Source: an uncultured Acidobacteriota bacterium (GTDB taxonomy: Bacteria > Acidobacteriota > Thermoanaerobaculia > Multivoradales > SZUA-115). From it: 53,000 bases of DNA. Shown one piece after another: positions 32,393-41,529 of this stretch. The notes under the pieces are model-generated. The model did no database searches and was not told where the DNA came from. It saw only the letters and a program-made list of their open reading frames with translations. The stretch covers positions 1 through 53,000 of the forward strand of contig CALMKX010000377.1 in NCBI GenBank assembly GCA_937867335.1. The letters are read 5' to 3'. The stretch's first letter is position 1. Each line of letters opens with the position of its first letter. The position numbers and the translations under genes were made by a program.

Positions 32393-35300
32393 TCACACCG
32401 CCAATCGCACGGCCGGATCGCCCAGGAGAATGAAGTTACGGGCATCGTTGTGGGTGGTCCACAGGCGGGCGAAGTCGCGGGCCTGGGTGGACTCGTAATG
32501 GAGCTGATCCTCCCAGGCGCCGTTCAGGCGCTTGGCGAGCTGGTTGTAGAGGGTGGCGAGGGCCTGCATGGCCTCGCCCACGGGAAGATCGAGGACCAGC
32601 CCCTTCAAAAGCTGGTGGAGCACGTCGACACCTTCGCCAGCATCTGAGCCGCTGAAGGTGCCAGTGTTGGAGCGGTCAACGTGACCGATCACCGCCAGGG
32701 CTGCCCCTGGCCGGCGGTCGGCGTCGCGGTGCGAAAGCAAGCGCTGGGGGAGGCGTGAAAGCAAGGGTTTTGGGCTGATCCTCTGGGGCCGCTTTAGGGG
32801 GAAGTGGTCGAAGCTGTCTCGTTCTGGAGTGCCGGCGCTGTGGCAGGCGAGGAGCACCCAGATCATCCCGGCAACGTCATCCTCCGGGCGGAGATCACTC
32901 GCTGTGAAGTATTGGTCGCAGGTAAGCCCGCTCGACTGCCCGGGCCCTCGCCAGTCCTGGCAGACCAGCGCTCCTTGGCACTCCTTCATGCGCCCATCCT
33001 CGAGCGGGAAGCCGAGGCCGTGCGTGGCCGTGAGCACTAGGGCCGGCCGCTCGCTGCTCCTCAGCAGCTGCCGAAGCCTCGCCTTGGTAGCAGCCCCTTC
33101 CCCCACCAGCTGTTCCACTCGCCAGCTCTCGCGCGCCCCGAAGGAGCGGCCAGCGAGGTGCGCCACCAGGTAGCCCGCCATCTGCTCGGTAGCCCGATCC
33201 CCTGGGTTACAAGGAGCGAAGTAGGTCACGGTACGATTCCGTCGGCACAGCTTCCTCTCGGCATCGATCACACTCTGGACGTAGCAGCGGTAGTCTTCTT
33301 CGTTCTCGAAGCTCAAGCGCCCCACCGCGTAGTGGAAGCCCAGCTCGCGTTGGAAGCGGAAGGAGATCGACTCCGGCCCCCCCACCAGGAGCAGGTAATA
33401 GGGCATCTTTTCCGGATGCTCCACCATGGCGTCAGGTTGGACGTGGTGGCGGAGCAGGAAGTCCTCCGCGCTTTCACCTTCGCGCAGATCGAAAAACTGT
33501 ACGTAGCGCTCCTTGCCCCCACTCGACAAGACCTGCTCTCGGCGCCAGTCCACCAGCCTGTCGAGAGCCTGCCGCACCATGGGCGAGAGGTTCGGGCCAT
33601 AGACAACTCCCCAGCCCGTGTCACCCAGCTTGCGGGCGTCAAGCCACGGAGCCAGTCGGCGGAAGGGATCCTCTTCGTCCAATCGCGAGATCCAGGTCTC
33701 GAGCCAAGCCCGCTTCCCAGGGTCCTTTTCACAAGCCCAGATGAGCTCCAGCACTTCGAGGGTTGACTTCGCCATCACCAGGTAATCGCCGGTGGTGCCG
33801 TCGACGCCATTGAAGTAGAACCGCGACGCCTCAGCGACTCGCTCTCGAGCCACACGATCCCCAGGCATCGGATCTCCGATTCGACGGGCTGCGGCGGTCC
33901 CCCCCGTGTCCGCCTCCTCGATGTCGTCATCGGGCTTGCGGTCGAAGTCACCCGAGAAGACGAAACCGGCCCAGTGGTAGGGCTCCTGGTACTGCCCGCT
34001 CTCGAGCAGCTCGCGCTGCGCCCGCGCCAAGGCCAGGGCCGTGGGCGAGCCCTCCTCGAAGAGCTGGCGGTAGAACCTCTGCATCAGCTCGGCGGTGCTG
34101 TCGTCGTCCACCTTCCACAGGCTCATCACTACCTGGGAGGCCCCGGCGTGGAAGAAGCCGCGGGCCAGGCTCAAGAGACCCTCACCCCGCTGCTCCGCCC
34201 CCACACCGGTCTCACAGGCGGACAGCACTACAAGGTTGGCACCCAGCTTCAGGTCGTAGATCTCGTGCAGACGCAGGAAGCCGTCCAACGGGTTGCCATC
34301 GCGATCGAAGAGGGAGAGCACCACTCCCGAAAGCTCGGGGTGCAGCGGGTCCACCAGGGTGTGAGTCGCCAAGTGGAGGATGCGAGCTTGGCTCATCTTC
34401 GGGTCGAGCAGCAGAGCTTTGGTAGCGTCGAAACCATAGGCCACTTCTGCCGGTGCCGGGTGCACGGTCTCGACGATGGCCTCCACCTCACGGCGGGCTC
34501 CAGGCAAAGGCGCCAGGCGAGTGAATCCCAGCGACCGAGCTGTGGGCGCCAGGTCCGAGGGCACACTCGTCGAGGGTTCACCGGGCGGGGAGAAGGCAGG
34601 GTCCGCTAGGGCGGCCAGCCTGGGCTGGTGAGATAGAACCTGCCTCGGCACCTGGCCCCGGCGCAGTGCCGGCAGCACCGAGGCCGACGGCAACGTGACG
34701 ATCTCATGCGCGGCCACCAGGTACTGCTCCGGCTCGGCCAGGGCCTCGGTGCCCGGCACCTTGAGAGCCGCGAAGGGCACCCGGTGCAGGGCGCCGTCCG
34801 GCACCACGATTACCATCCGCCGACGGTCCAGCTCCTGGGCTGCAGGGAGGAGCAGCAGGCGGGACAGCTCCCGACCTGCAATCTCGCGCCGATCTTTGGC
34901 GCTCTCCCCAGGCTGGGCGACGGCCTCGGCGAAGGCCCTCGCCAGAGCCTCGAGGTCGGCTCGACCCGGCAAGGCATGGAGCTTGAGGTCGTTGACCGTG
35001 ACCACCCAGAGGAAGCTGCGCTCCTCACCGAGGGAGATCTCGAGCAGCACGTGATTAGGCTCGAGCACACCACGGTCCCGGAGCTGCTGGAGAGACAAAG
35101 GAGCAGGGTGCACGAGTCCGTCGCGGCGAGGAAAAGCCTGCCGGAGCTGACCCTGGGCGCTGTCCAGCAGGGCCAGTCGCTGGCGGATTTCTCGTTCGAG
35201 GCTCGAGGCTTGCTCTGTGCGGCCAGCTTCTTGAGACTCCCGTCGACGGCGGTCTAGAGCATTGATCTGGGCTCTTAGCGCTCGCGTTTTTGCCAGTAGA

Positions 35301-37072
35301 TCCTGAGTGCCACTCGGGGCTACCGTTGACTCGCCGTCGGCGATCTCCTCGAGCAAGGAGCGCGCCCGCCGCCGCTCACTGACATCGAAGGCCCTTCGTT
35401 CATGGCCGGCGTAAGGCTCCTCTTCGTGCAGCCGGAACAGGGCCTCCAGATAGAGTTCCCAGTAGTGTTGCTTGGAAGCGAAGAAGGCAGAGCGTAGGCG
35501 AAGGTTGGGGGAGTTAGCGCGGACATCCTCGAGTGCCGGGAGGCCAACCTCCATCTCTTCAGCGGCCGCGGCCGGATTGCCTTGACTCATGCGCGCTCGG
35601 GCCACGCCATAGTGCGCTTGGGCTACCGCTGCGAGATCTTTGATCTCGGTAAACCAGGTGAGCGCTGCCTGGTACTCGGTAACTGCCTCTTCGGGTCGAC
35701 CGGCTGCCTGGAGGTATCGTCCCAGATTGGTACGGGCGAACGCCTCGTCTGTGCGGTTAGCCTCCTTTTGCGCCAGACTGAGCGCTCGATCAAAGGAGCC
35801 CTTCGCAGCCTCCAGTTGCCCTTCCTCAAGTTGAACGCGACCGAGCGCGCCGAGCGCGGCCACCAGCGGCCGCGTTTGGCTGAGGCCCTCTTGAAGCGAG
35901 ATCGCTCGCTCGAGATGAGCACGGGCAGGGGTGAGAAGCCCTTCGCGGGTCTCCAGGTCTCCGAGCCCCGCCAGCGCCAGCGCCTCGAGCCCTTGATCCT
36001 CGACTTCCTGGGAAATCAGCAGGGCCGCTTCGTAGGCATCACGGGCTTCGGGTCGACGGTCCTGCGCAAGGTAGAGGTCCCCCTGGTTGCACAGTGCGAT
36101 CCCCAGGTCCCGCCGTCGGACGCTGCGCTTGAAGAGTTCGATTGCCTCTTCGTACCGAGCCAGGGCTTCCTGGAGCCGGCCACTGGCCTGATGCACCCGA
36201 GCCTGGTTGTTGAGCGCTGCGCCCTGACCCTCGACATAGCCCTCCGACTTGAAGAGCTCGAAAGCCCGCTCGTGCGGAGCGAGGGCTTGGTCTATCTTCC
36301 CCGAGTCGTAGAGGGCACTTCCCAGCCGGTTGAGGGCTTGGCCTTCCCCGCGAACGTCTCCCAAGGTCTGATAGCGGTCTGCGGCCTCTCGCAGCTCAGC
36401 AATCGCCTCGGGCCACTTCTCCAACTGGTAGTGCACCCACCCGAGTCGATATAGAGCCAGGGCCTCACCCGGTTGATCCCCCAGTTCACGAGTCAGCCTC
36501 AACGCCTCTCGGTAGGGGGTGATGGCGGCCTCCCACTCCCGGGCTCGTCGCTGCACATCGCCTTGGGCTAGGGCCCGCTCGGCTTCGACTTGGCACCGGT
36601 CCGTGGCGGTAGCCCAACGGTGCGCTTCAACTACGAGACGATAGCTCGCGTCTGGAGCCGCGGTGCGCGCGGCCCGGACCTCCAGCCGGTACTCCCCGCC
36701 CGGCTCGGCCACCCAGGAGATGTGCTCGAAACCCCGGTCGCCTGTCGGGCTATCGACCTCGGTCAGCGGTTCGCCGGCCGTCCCGAAGAGGTGGAGCGCC
36801 ACGTCAACTCCTCGCTGCTCCACGCTCACACGGACATACCAGCCTGCCTCGGAGCGGAGCTGATAGCGGTGGATGCCACCACCGGCCAGGGAGCGCTCGA
36901 GCGGTTGGGCAGGATCGAGGGGGGTCGGTTCCAGGTCCTCGGCCATCTCGGGATTCCCTCCGTTCATGGAAACGGGCGTCGCCGGGGACCGGCCTCGCCC
37001 CAACAGACAAAGCAAAGCGAGCCCACCCAGAAGGCAGGCACCGAAGCCGAGCGCTAGCGGGCGGCGGACCAT
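32393..37072 (-). CDS. Membrane-anchored TPR-CHAT protein with a second caspase/C25-like peptidase domain
   Basis: 1,559 residues from ATG 37072. Residues 6-25 form a signal anchor (LALGFGACLLGGLALLCLLG), so the bulk may face the periplasm. Residues ~50-155 look like a PPC-type beta domain (GGIHRYQLRSEAGWYVRVSV). Seven or more classical TPRs follow to ~520, then a coiled segment and a CHAT domain: ILHLATHTL (His904) and VVLSACETG (Cys953), GAS-QVVMSLWKVDD. After a short acidic linker (DDDIEEADTGG) comes another ~500-residue region not found in ordinary TPR-CHAT proteins: LVLTATHGLGFP (His1351) and WVLLACHSAG (Cys1410), again a His/Cys dyad, plus NFILLGDPAVRL at the end, as in gingipain/C25 and CHAT folds. 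Encoded after the sigma-like and membrane genes. Confidence 0.85.
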   Translation of the reverse strand: MVRRPLALGFGACLLGGLALLCLLGRGRSPATPVSMNGGNPEMAEDLEPTPLDPAQPLERSLAGGGIHRYQLRSEAGWYVRVSVEQRGVDVALHLFGTAGEPLTEVDSPTGDRGFEHISWVAEPGGEYRLEVRAARTAAPDASYRLVVEAHRWATATDRCQVEAERALAQGDVQRRAREWEAAITPYREALRLTRELGDQPGEALALYRLGWVHYQLEKWPEAIAELREAADRYQTLGDVRGEGQALNRLGSALYDSGKIDQALAPHERAFELFKSEGYVEGQGAALNNQARVHQASGRLQEALARYEEAIELFKRSVRRRDLGIALCNQGDLYLAQDRRPEARDAYEAALLISQEVEDQGLEALALAGLGDLETREGLLTPARAHLERAISLQEGLSQTRPLVAALGALGRVQLEEGQLEAAKGSFDRALSLAQKEANRTDEAFARTNLGRYLQAAGRPEEAVTEYQAALTWFTEIKDLAAVAQAHYGVARARMSQGNPAAAAEEMEVGLPALEDVRANSPNLRLRSAFFASKQHYWELYLEALFRLHEEEPYAGHERRAFDVSERRRARSLLEEIADGESTVAPSGTQDLLAKTRALRAQINALDRRRRESQEAGRTEQASSLEREIRQRLALLDSAQGQLRQAFPRRDGLVHPAPLSLQQLRDRGVLEPNHVLLEISLGEERSFLWVVTVNDLKLHALPGRADLEALARAFAEAVAQPGESAKDRREIAGRELSRLLLLPAAQELDRRRMVIVVPDGALHRVPFAALKVPGTEALAEPEQYLVAAHEIVTLPSASVLPALRRGQVPRQVLSHQPRLAALADPAFSPPGEPSTSVPSDLAPTARSLGFTRLAPLPGARREVEAIVETVHPAPAEVAYGFDATKALLLDPKMSQARILHLATHTLVDPLHPELSGVVLSLFDRDGNPLDGFLRLHEIYDLKLGANLVVLSACETGVGAEQRGEGLLSLARGFFHAGASQVVMSLWKVDDDSTAELMQRFYRQLFEEGSPTALALARAQRELLESGQYQEPYHWAGFVFSGDFDRKPDDDIEEADTGGTAAARRIGDPMPGDRVARERVAEASRFYFNGVDGTTGDYLVMAKSTLEVLELIWACEKDPGKRAWLETWISRLDEEDPFRRLAPWLDARKLGDTGWGVVYGPNLSPMVRQALDRLVDWRREQVLSSGGKERYVQFFDLREGESAEDFLLRHHVQPDAMVEHPEKMPYYLLLVGGPESISFRFQRELGFHYAVGRLSFENEEDYRCYVQSVIDAERKLCRRNRTVTYFAPCNPGDRATEQMAGYLVAHLAGRSFGARESWRVEQLVGEGAATKARLRQLLRSSERPALVLTATHGLGFPLEDGRMKECQGALVCQDWRGPGQSSGLTCDQYFTASDLRPEDDVAGMIWVLLACHSAGTPERDSFDHFPLKRPQRISPKPLLSRLPQRLLSHRDADRRPGAALAVIGHVDRSNTGTFSGSDAGEGVDVLHQLLKGLVLDLPVGEAMQALATLYNQLAKRLNGAWEDQLHYESTQARDFARLWTTHNDARNFILLGDPAVRLAV

Positions 37073-37156
37073 CGAGAGTGCTCATCCAGCGAGCTCGGGG
37101 CGAGAGCGCGAGCCACTGGTTAAACGCGAGAGAGGAGCCCAAAGAAGCCCACCTGG

Positions 37157-38143
37157 TCAGTCGCCCGCCTCCTTCAGGATCATGATCTCGACCTCGGCTA
37201 GGGGTGAGCTCGAGGCATCGCGATCGCCGAGCAGGCGGAGCAGATAGGCGCCGTCCGGAAAGCGCGCCCGCGGCAAGCTCAGCCAGTGCTCTGCGAGGGG
37301 CGCGAGAGTGATCCCGGAACTGCTCCAGAGTCGCTCCCCCTGGGCGTTGGCGATCTCGACTCGACCACGCCCGACTCTCGTGCTCGGCGCCAGCAACAGC
37401 CGCAGCGAAACCCTGGGCGAGCCCCCCGGCACGCGCACCACGATCTCGGACCGAGGTGTTCCGCCGAGCAGGACTTGTTCTCCCGCCGGGGTAAGGGCGG
37501 GGCCGCTCAGGGACTCGACCTGTTCTTGGAGGCGCAGGGACACCACGCCGAGCCCGATGGAGACGGCCAGCAAAGCCGCAGCGGCGGCCGGCCAAGCCCG
37601 AGCCGACCAACGTAGTGGAACTGGCCTCGACCGACCCGCGGCTAGCCCTTGGGCTCCTAGCAGTTCCCTTCGCGCAGGCACTACGACCTCCTGGATCCAG
37701 TCCTGGTACTCGGGGTCCGTCTCGACCTCTTCACCGAGGGGTGACGAGGCGGCCTCACCCCGGTCCAGCCTTCGCCTCAGCAGGCGGGCCCGCTCGAGGT
37801 CTTCCGGAGCCAGGCTACCCGATCGAGAAGCCCCCACTATCCGACCCGGTTCGACCCGACAGCCGAAAGCGCAGCGCAACACGAGGGGGCCGACCGGCGG
37901 TCCGATCTCGAGATCCGCCCGCCCAACAAGGGGGTTGGTGTCTGCCGGAACTACCAGCCAGCGGCCGCCGCTGGGCTCGATTTCGAGGAGAGCCCACTCG
38001 AGCGCGGCGTCGCCACGGCTTGGCAACACGACCAAGTCTCCCGGGGTGCCCGGCAGGGCGTCCGCGGAGCTCCACGAGGCCGTCCAGCGCCCGTGGGCGG
38101 CACGGAGCAGCTCCTCTCTAGGCTCGGCTTCGTCGCGGCTCAT
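37157..38143 (-). CDS. Single-pass membrane protein, possible anti-sigma-type partner
   Basis: 328 residues; ATG 38143 has a strong AGGAGGG 8 nt upstream that overlaps the end of the sigma-like gene, so the two are co-translated. One membrane helix lies at residues ~183-205 (AWPAAAAALLAVSIGLGVVS). The N-terminal ~180 residues would be on one side (GDLVVLPSRGDAALEWALLE, LRCAFGCRVEPGRIVG, PEYQDWIQEVV) and a beta-rich C-terminal domain (SEIVVRVPGGSPRVSLRLLL) on the other. I recognise no standard anti-sigma zinc motif. Position between a sigma-like factor and a membrane-anchored protease suggests a membrane signal relay that may hold or release the sigma factor. This role is inferred from layout only. 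Confidence 0.6.
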   Translation of the reverse strand: MSRDEAEPREELLRAAHGRWTASWSSADALPGTPGDLVVLPSRGDAALEWALLEIEPSGGRWLVVPADTNPLVGRADLEIGPPVGPLVLRCAFGCRVEPGRIVGASRSGSLAPEDLERARLLRRRLDRGEAASSPLGEEVETDPEYQDWIQEVVVPARRELLGAQGLAAGRSRPVPLRWSARAWPAAAAALLAVSIGLGVVSLRLQEQVESLSGPALTPAGEQVLLGGTPRSEIVVRVPGGSPRVSLRLLLAPSTRVGRGRVEIANAQGERLWSSSGITLAPLAEHWLSLPRARFPDGAYLLRLLGDRDASSSPLAEVEIMILKEAGD

Positions 38144-38155
38144 TCGCCTGCCCTC

Positions 38156-39391
38156 CTATTTGCTAGATACCGGAAGGGCGAGATCCGAGACCAACCCTGA
38201 TCCGGGCCGCCTGCCCGAGTGGAGGGCATGGCAGGCCAGGTAGATCGAACCCAGGTTGCTTAATAGACCCGGGATTCGCTCCCGGGGAATCCCCAGCAGA
38301 TCAGCCAGCCGCCGATGGGAAGGGAGCCCTTCGGTCTCCTCTTCCCTCGGACTTCGCACACTCTGGGCAAGCCGGTCGAGGGAGCCTTGCGGGTTCGCGC
38401 CTGCCACCTGCACGCGCAAGAAGCCCCAGAGCGAGCGCAAGTAGCGACGGGTCCGTTCGGGGGCCTCGAGGCTCTCAAGCCGCTCCTGCACGCAGCCCAG
38501 CACCGCTCGGAGGAATTGGCGCTCTTCGAAAGCGCTCACGGGATCCCGGAGGATTGCGAGTCGGGCAGGTCGCTGCTCGTCTGCCTCGGCCCCTCCGACT
38601 TGACCTTGGTCCCAGAGCGCACCCCATCGAGCTCGCACCTCGGCCTTGAGCGCCTCAGCAAGATCCCGGAAGCGAAACGCCCGCACTCCTTGGCTCGGCA
38701 GGGTCCGGAGCAGCTGGGTCAGGCGGCCGATCAGCTCCTGTAGGTCCCCCCCTCGCGCGGTCACCATATCCGGGAGCAGGACGCCTGCCCACTTGGAGGC
38801 CAGATCAAACCAGACATCGGCGGGCGCAATCGGCGCCGGCGCGGTCAGAGCACTGAGCACCGTGTCGTTGCGGATGCGCTCGTCGCCGTCGAGCACGTTG
38901 AGCTCCCCCGACTCCACGGCGAGCCGAACCGCGTCACGCAACACCTCGAACACCCTCGCCCCCAGGGGATCGTGGTCACGCTGCCGCTCGTGCAGGAATT
39001 GCCGCAGGGCGACGAGAACCAAGCCTTCCACATTCGGCTTTACTAAGAGTTGCGCGCGCAGGCTACGCAGTCGATCGACGAACACAAATACGTAGGCCTC
39101 GGCAGCTAGCTCGTCGAGGGCATCGCCCCTGCCACCGCCGGCCCGGTCCAGCCAGCTGAACGCGCCGAGGACCCCAAGGTAGCGGGGCGGCGCCTGCCAC
39201 AAGCCCCGGCGTCGAAGCTCCCAGATCAGGGTGGTGCGCAGGGCCTGCCAGAGCTGATTTCGTTCTTGCTCGGATACCGGCCCCTCCTCGCCAAGGCGCC
39301 TGAGGTGCTCGGTGAACACCTCAGGCGAAGCTTCACCGTGCTGGCGCTGCTCGCCTCGCCGCTGGAACCACGCCAGCAGGACCCCGATCAC
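38156..39391 (-). CDS. Sigma-70-like (large ECF-type) factor, tentative
   Basis: 411 residues from GTG 39391. GLVLVALRQFLHERQRDHDP followed by LGARVFEVLRDAV is similar to region 2 of sigma-70-like factors in a large ECF-like group, and LPSHRRLADLLGIPRERIPG near the C-terminus is a helix-turn-helix compatible with region 4. The middle (~180-330) is helical and longer than in ordinary ECF factors. It is the first gene of a run that continues with a single-pass membrane protein and the TPR-CHAT protease, and the 145 bases in front of it contain a 9-nt direct repeat that could be its own target promoter. Alternatives are another helical DNA-binding regulator. No -10/-35 can be assigned with confidence. 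Confidence 0.55.
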   Translation of the reverse strand: MIGVLLAWFQRRGEQRQHGEASPEVFTEHLRRLGEEGPVSEQERNQLWQALRTTLIWELRRRGLWQAPPRYLGVLGAFSWLDRAGGGRGDALDELAAEAYVFVFVDRLRSLRAQLLVKPNVEGLVLVALRQFLHERQRDHDPLGARVFEVLRDAVRLAVESGELNVLDGDERIRNDTVLSALTAPAPIAPADVWFDLASKWAGVLLPDMVTARGGDLQELIGRLTQLLRTLPSQGVRAFRFRDLAEALKAEVRARWGALWDQGQVGGAEADEQRPARLAILRDPVSAFEERQFLRAVLGCVQERLESLEAPERTRRYLRSLWGFLRVQVAGANPQGSLDRLAQSVRSPREEETEGLPSHRRLADLLGIPRERIPGLLSNLGSIYLACHALHSGRRPGSGLVSDLALPVSSK

Positions 39392-39536
39392 TTGACCACC
39401 ATTTCCTTACTCAGAAGATTACCACGAGATCAAGGACCGATGTCGCGAGACCTACAAGTCGCGAGATATAGGATACCGCCCCCAGGCCCATTGTGATTGG
39501 CACCACAGAGCATCGTTGTAGCAACCCATTACCACT
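39392..39536 (-). promoter_or_regulatory. Leader of the sigma-like operon
   Basis: 145 bases between the sigma-like gene start and the end of the TPR gene upstream. It is the longest gap in the minus-strand run, so the likeliest place for an internal promoter. It is A/T-richer than its surroundings and contains the direct repeat listed at 39442-39466 (approximate to one base). Confidence 0.5.
39442..39466 (-). repeat. Two 9-nt direct repeats, 16 nt apart
   Basis: On the minus strand TCTCGCGAC appears twice with starts 16 nt apart, separated by TTGTAGG, about 50-75 bases before the sigma-like start. A spacing of 16 nt between repeated half-sites on one face of DNA suits an activator or sigma recognition element. 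Confidence 0.5.
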
Positions 39537-41465
39537 TCACTCGAACGAGGTCCCTAGGTCCTCGGGACCGGGAGCGATTCCGGCTTCGGGGTTGTTGCCG
39601 TCCTCAGACCCAGAATGACCGAGAGCAACCAGGAGTTTCCACAGCGCATACGTCTTCCCTCCGTCTACGCTCCGGCCCGCTGCCCTCGCAGCCCTTTCGT
39701 TCAGGTGTACGACCGCGGCGATCGCGGGCTCCAGCCCCTCGGAATGCTGGTGCCACCGCTGCTCCAGCAGCTCCCGAGCTTCCCGAGCTGCTTCGCACGC
39801 TTCGTCGTTTCGAGCGAGGTCAAGGAGGATGGCGCTCATCGTCGTCAAGCTGGGAATCAGCTGGCCCTGATGCCAGGCCACGCCCGTAGCTGCGAGCTGG
39901 CGCCGGATCGCCAGGGCTTCCCGGGCGGCGTCAAGCGCAGACGGCAGGCGGCCGAGTAACCGCTGGGTCTCCGCGGAGTTGTTGAGGCTAGCGCCCAGCG
40001 CCGCTTGGCGATCGAGTGCCCCGGCGTCCTGCAAGGTGCGAAGGATTGTCACCGCCTGCTCGATGGCGTGAGTCGCCTCCCCAGGCCGGTCGAGGGCCCG
40101 CAGGATCCGGCCGACATTGCTCGAGCTTCTTGCCTGCTCGAGGCGAAAGGGCTCTGGTTGCTGCTCGGCGAGCCGTCGATATAGCTCCAGCGCTTCCTGC
40201 GCCGAGCTGAGGGCCTGATCCAGGTGCCCCAGGCTTCCTTGCACTCCTGACAGGTTGTTCAGAGCCTGCGCCAGGTCAGCATCGCTAGCGGAATCGTCGT
40301 TCAGGCGGGCTTCCCGAAAGCACTCGACGCTCTGCTGGGCCGCCATGAGAGCAGCGTCGAGACTACCGAGGTTCGCAGCCATCAGAGCGAGGTTGCCGAG
40401 ACTCTCACCCAGGCTGGGCAGAAACGCTTCCGGTCGAGAGCGTGCGAGCCGACGCCGCACCTCCACAGCGTCTGACGCCACCTCGAAGGCTTCGCTCTGG
40501 CGATCGAGAGCCCTCAGCAACACGCTCAGGGCGGTCAGGCTACTGCCCAGGAGCGGTGCGGTGGCACCGGCCCGGTCTTCCACAAGATCCCGGGCCAGCG
40601 TCACGGCTTCCTCCAGCAAGGGTAGAGCTTCGCCAAACTGCTCCAACTGGATCCTGATCCGAGCTTCGCCGCTCAGGCCCTTGACTAGCTCCGGTTGATA
40701 CTCAAGGGGTTGCCCTTTGGCCAGCTCGCGGTACAGCCGCAAGGCCCGCTGGGCGTGAGCGAGCGCCTCTTGGGCTCGGCCCTGGTTGTCGAGGATCGTC
40801 GCCAGGTTCGAGATGGCCGCCGCCAGATCTCCCCGCGCCTCCTCGCGCAGGTCTTGTGGCAGGTTGTCGAAGAGTGGAAGTGCTTCTCGCAGGCATGCCT
40901 CTGCCTGTCCGAAGTGATCCAGATCTCCCAGGATCGTGCTCAGGTTGAGCAGGCTGACAGCGAGATCGGCCTCGTTGCGCTCAACGGGGTCAGCTTGTAG
41001 CCGTTCACGGCGGTCTCGAATCACTGCTTCCTGGAGTGACCGCGCCTCGGCCCAACGGCCGAGCTCCCGCAGACGAAGGGCGAGGTTCTGGGTGCGCAAA
41101 GCCAGCTCGGCGCGCTGTTCCAGGGAAGGCTGCGGCCACTCTTGGTGCAGGCCCTCCAGGGCTCGGCGAGATGCAGCCGCGGACAGCTCACGCAGAGAGA
41201 CAGAGCTTCGCGCCACCAAATCAAGGTCGCAGCGCTCGCGGATCCTCTCTGCGAGGTCATAGTCTGCCTTCGCCTCGACGACCTTCGCCAGGAGTGTGCC
41301 GATCGGGTCTCCGGTCTGGAGAGCAACCTCGATCGCCGGCATCGCCGTCGCCTCCGGGCGCTCTGCTAGCGCCCGTTCGAGCCTCTCCCGTACCTCCGGG
41401 TGGTCGGGGCGGTTCCGGGAAAGGCGAGTGAGGGTGGTCAGGGCGGCTTGGTGGGGGAGACTCAT
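39537..41465 (-). CDS. TPR scaffold protein with TGDP module (6)
   Basis: 642 residues from ATG 41465 (MSLPHQAALTTLTRLSRNRP). A longer frame with 33 extra codons would run into the previous gene and has no family support. Module: PAIEVALQTGDPIGTLLAKVV and SVSLRELSAAASRRALEGL. About ten ~48-residue TPRs follow (LAAAISNLATILDNQGRAQE and similar). The C-terminus (AARAAGRSVDGGKTYALWKL) is unlike the other TPR genes. It lies 64 nt after TPR-STAND and before the sigma-like operon; likely the final gene of the upstream transcription unit. Confidence 0.83.
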   Translation of the reverse strand: MSLPHQAALTTLTRLSRNRPDHPEVRERLERALAERPEATAMPAIEVALQTGDPIGTLLAKVVEAKADYDLAERIRERCDLDLVARSSVSLRELSAAASRRALEGLHQEWPQPSLEQRAELALRTQNLALRLRELGRWAEARSLQEAVIRDRRERLQADPVERNEADLAVSLLNLSTILGDLDHFGQAEACLREALPLFDNLPQDLREEARGDLAAAISNLATILDNQGRAQEALAHAQRALRLYRELAKGQPLEYQPELVKGLSGEARIRIQLEQFGEALPLLEEAVTLARDLVEDRAGATAPLLGSSLTALSVLLRALDRQSEAFEVASDAVEVRRRLARSRPEAFLPSLGESLGNLALMAANLGSLDAALMAAQQSVECFREARLNDDSASDADLAQALNNLSGVQGSLGHLDQALSSAQEALELYRRLAEQQPEPFRLEQARSSSNVGRILRALDRPGEATHAIEQAVTILRTLQDAGALDRQAALGASLNNSAETQRLLGRLPSALDAAREALAIRRQLAATGVAWHQGQLIPSLTTMSAILLDLARNDEACEAAREARELLEQRWHQHSEGLEPAIAAVVHLNERAARAAGRSVDGGKTYALWKLLVALGHSGSEDGNNPEAGIAPGPEDLGTSFE

Positions 41466-41529
41466 CGCTCGAGCAGCCTCGTCAGCGTCTGCTTCATGGT
41501 AAAGCCCGGAAGGTATAGCTCCGGGGACC

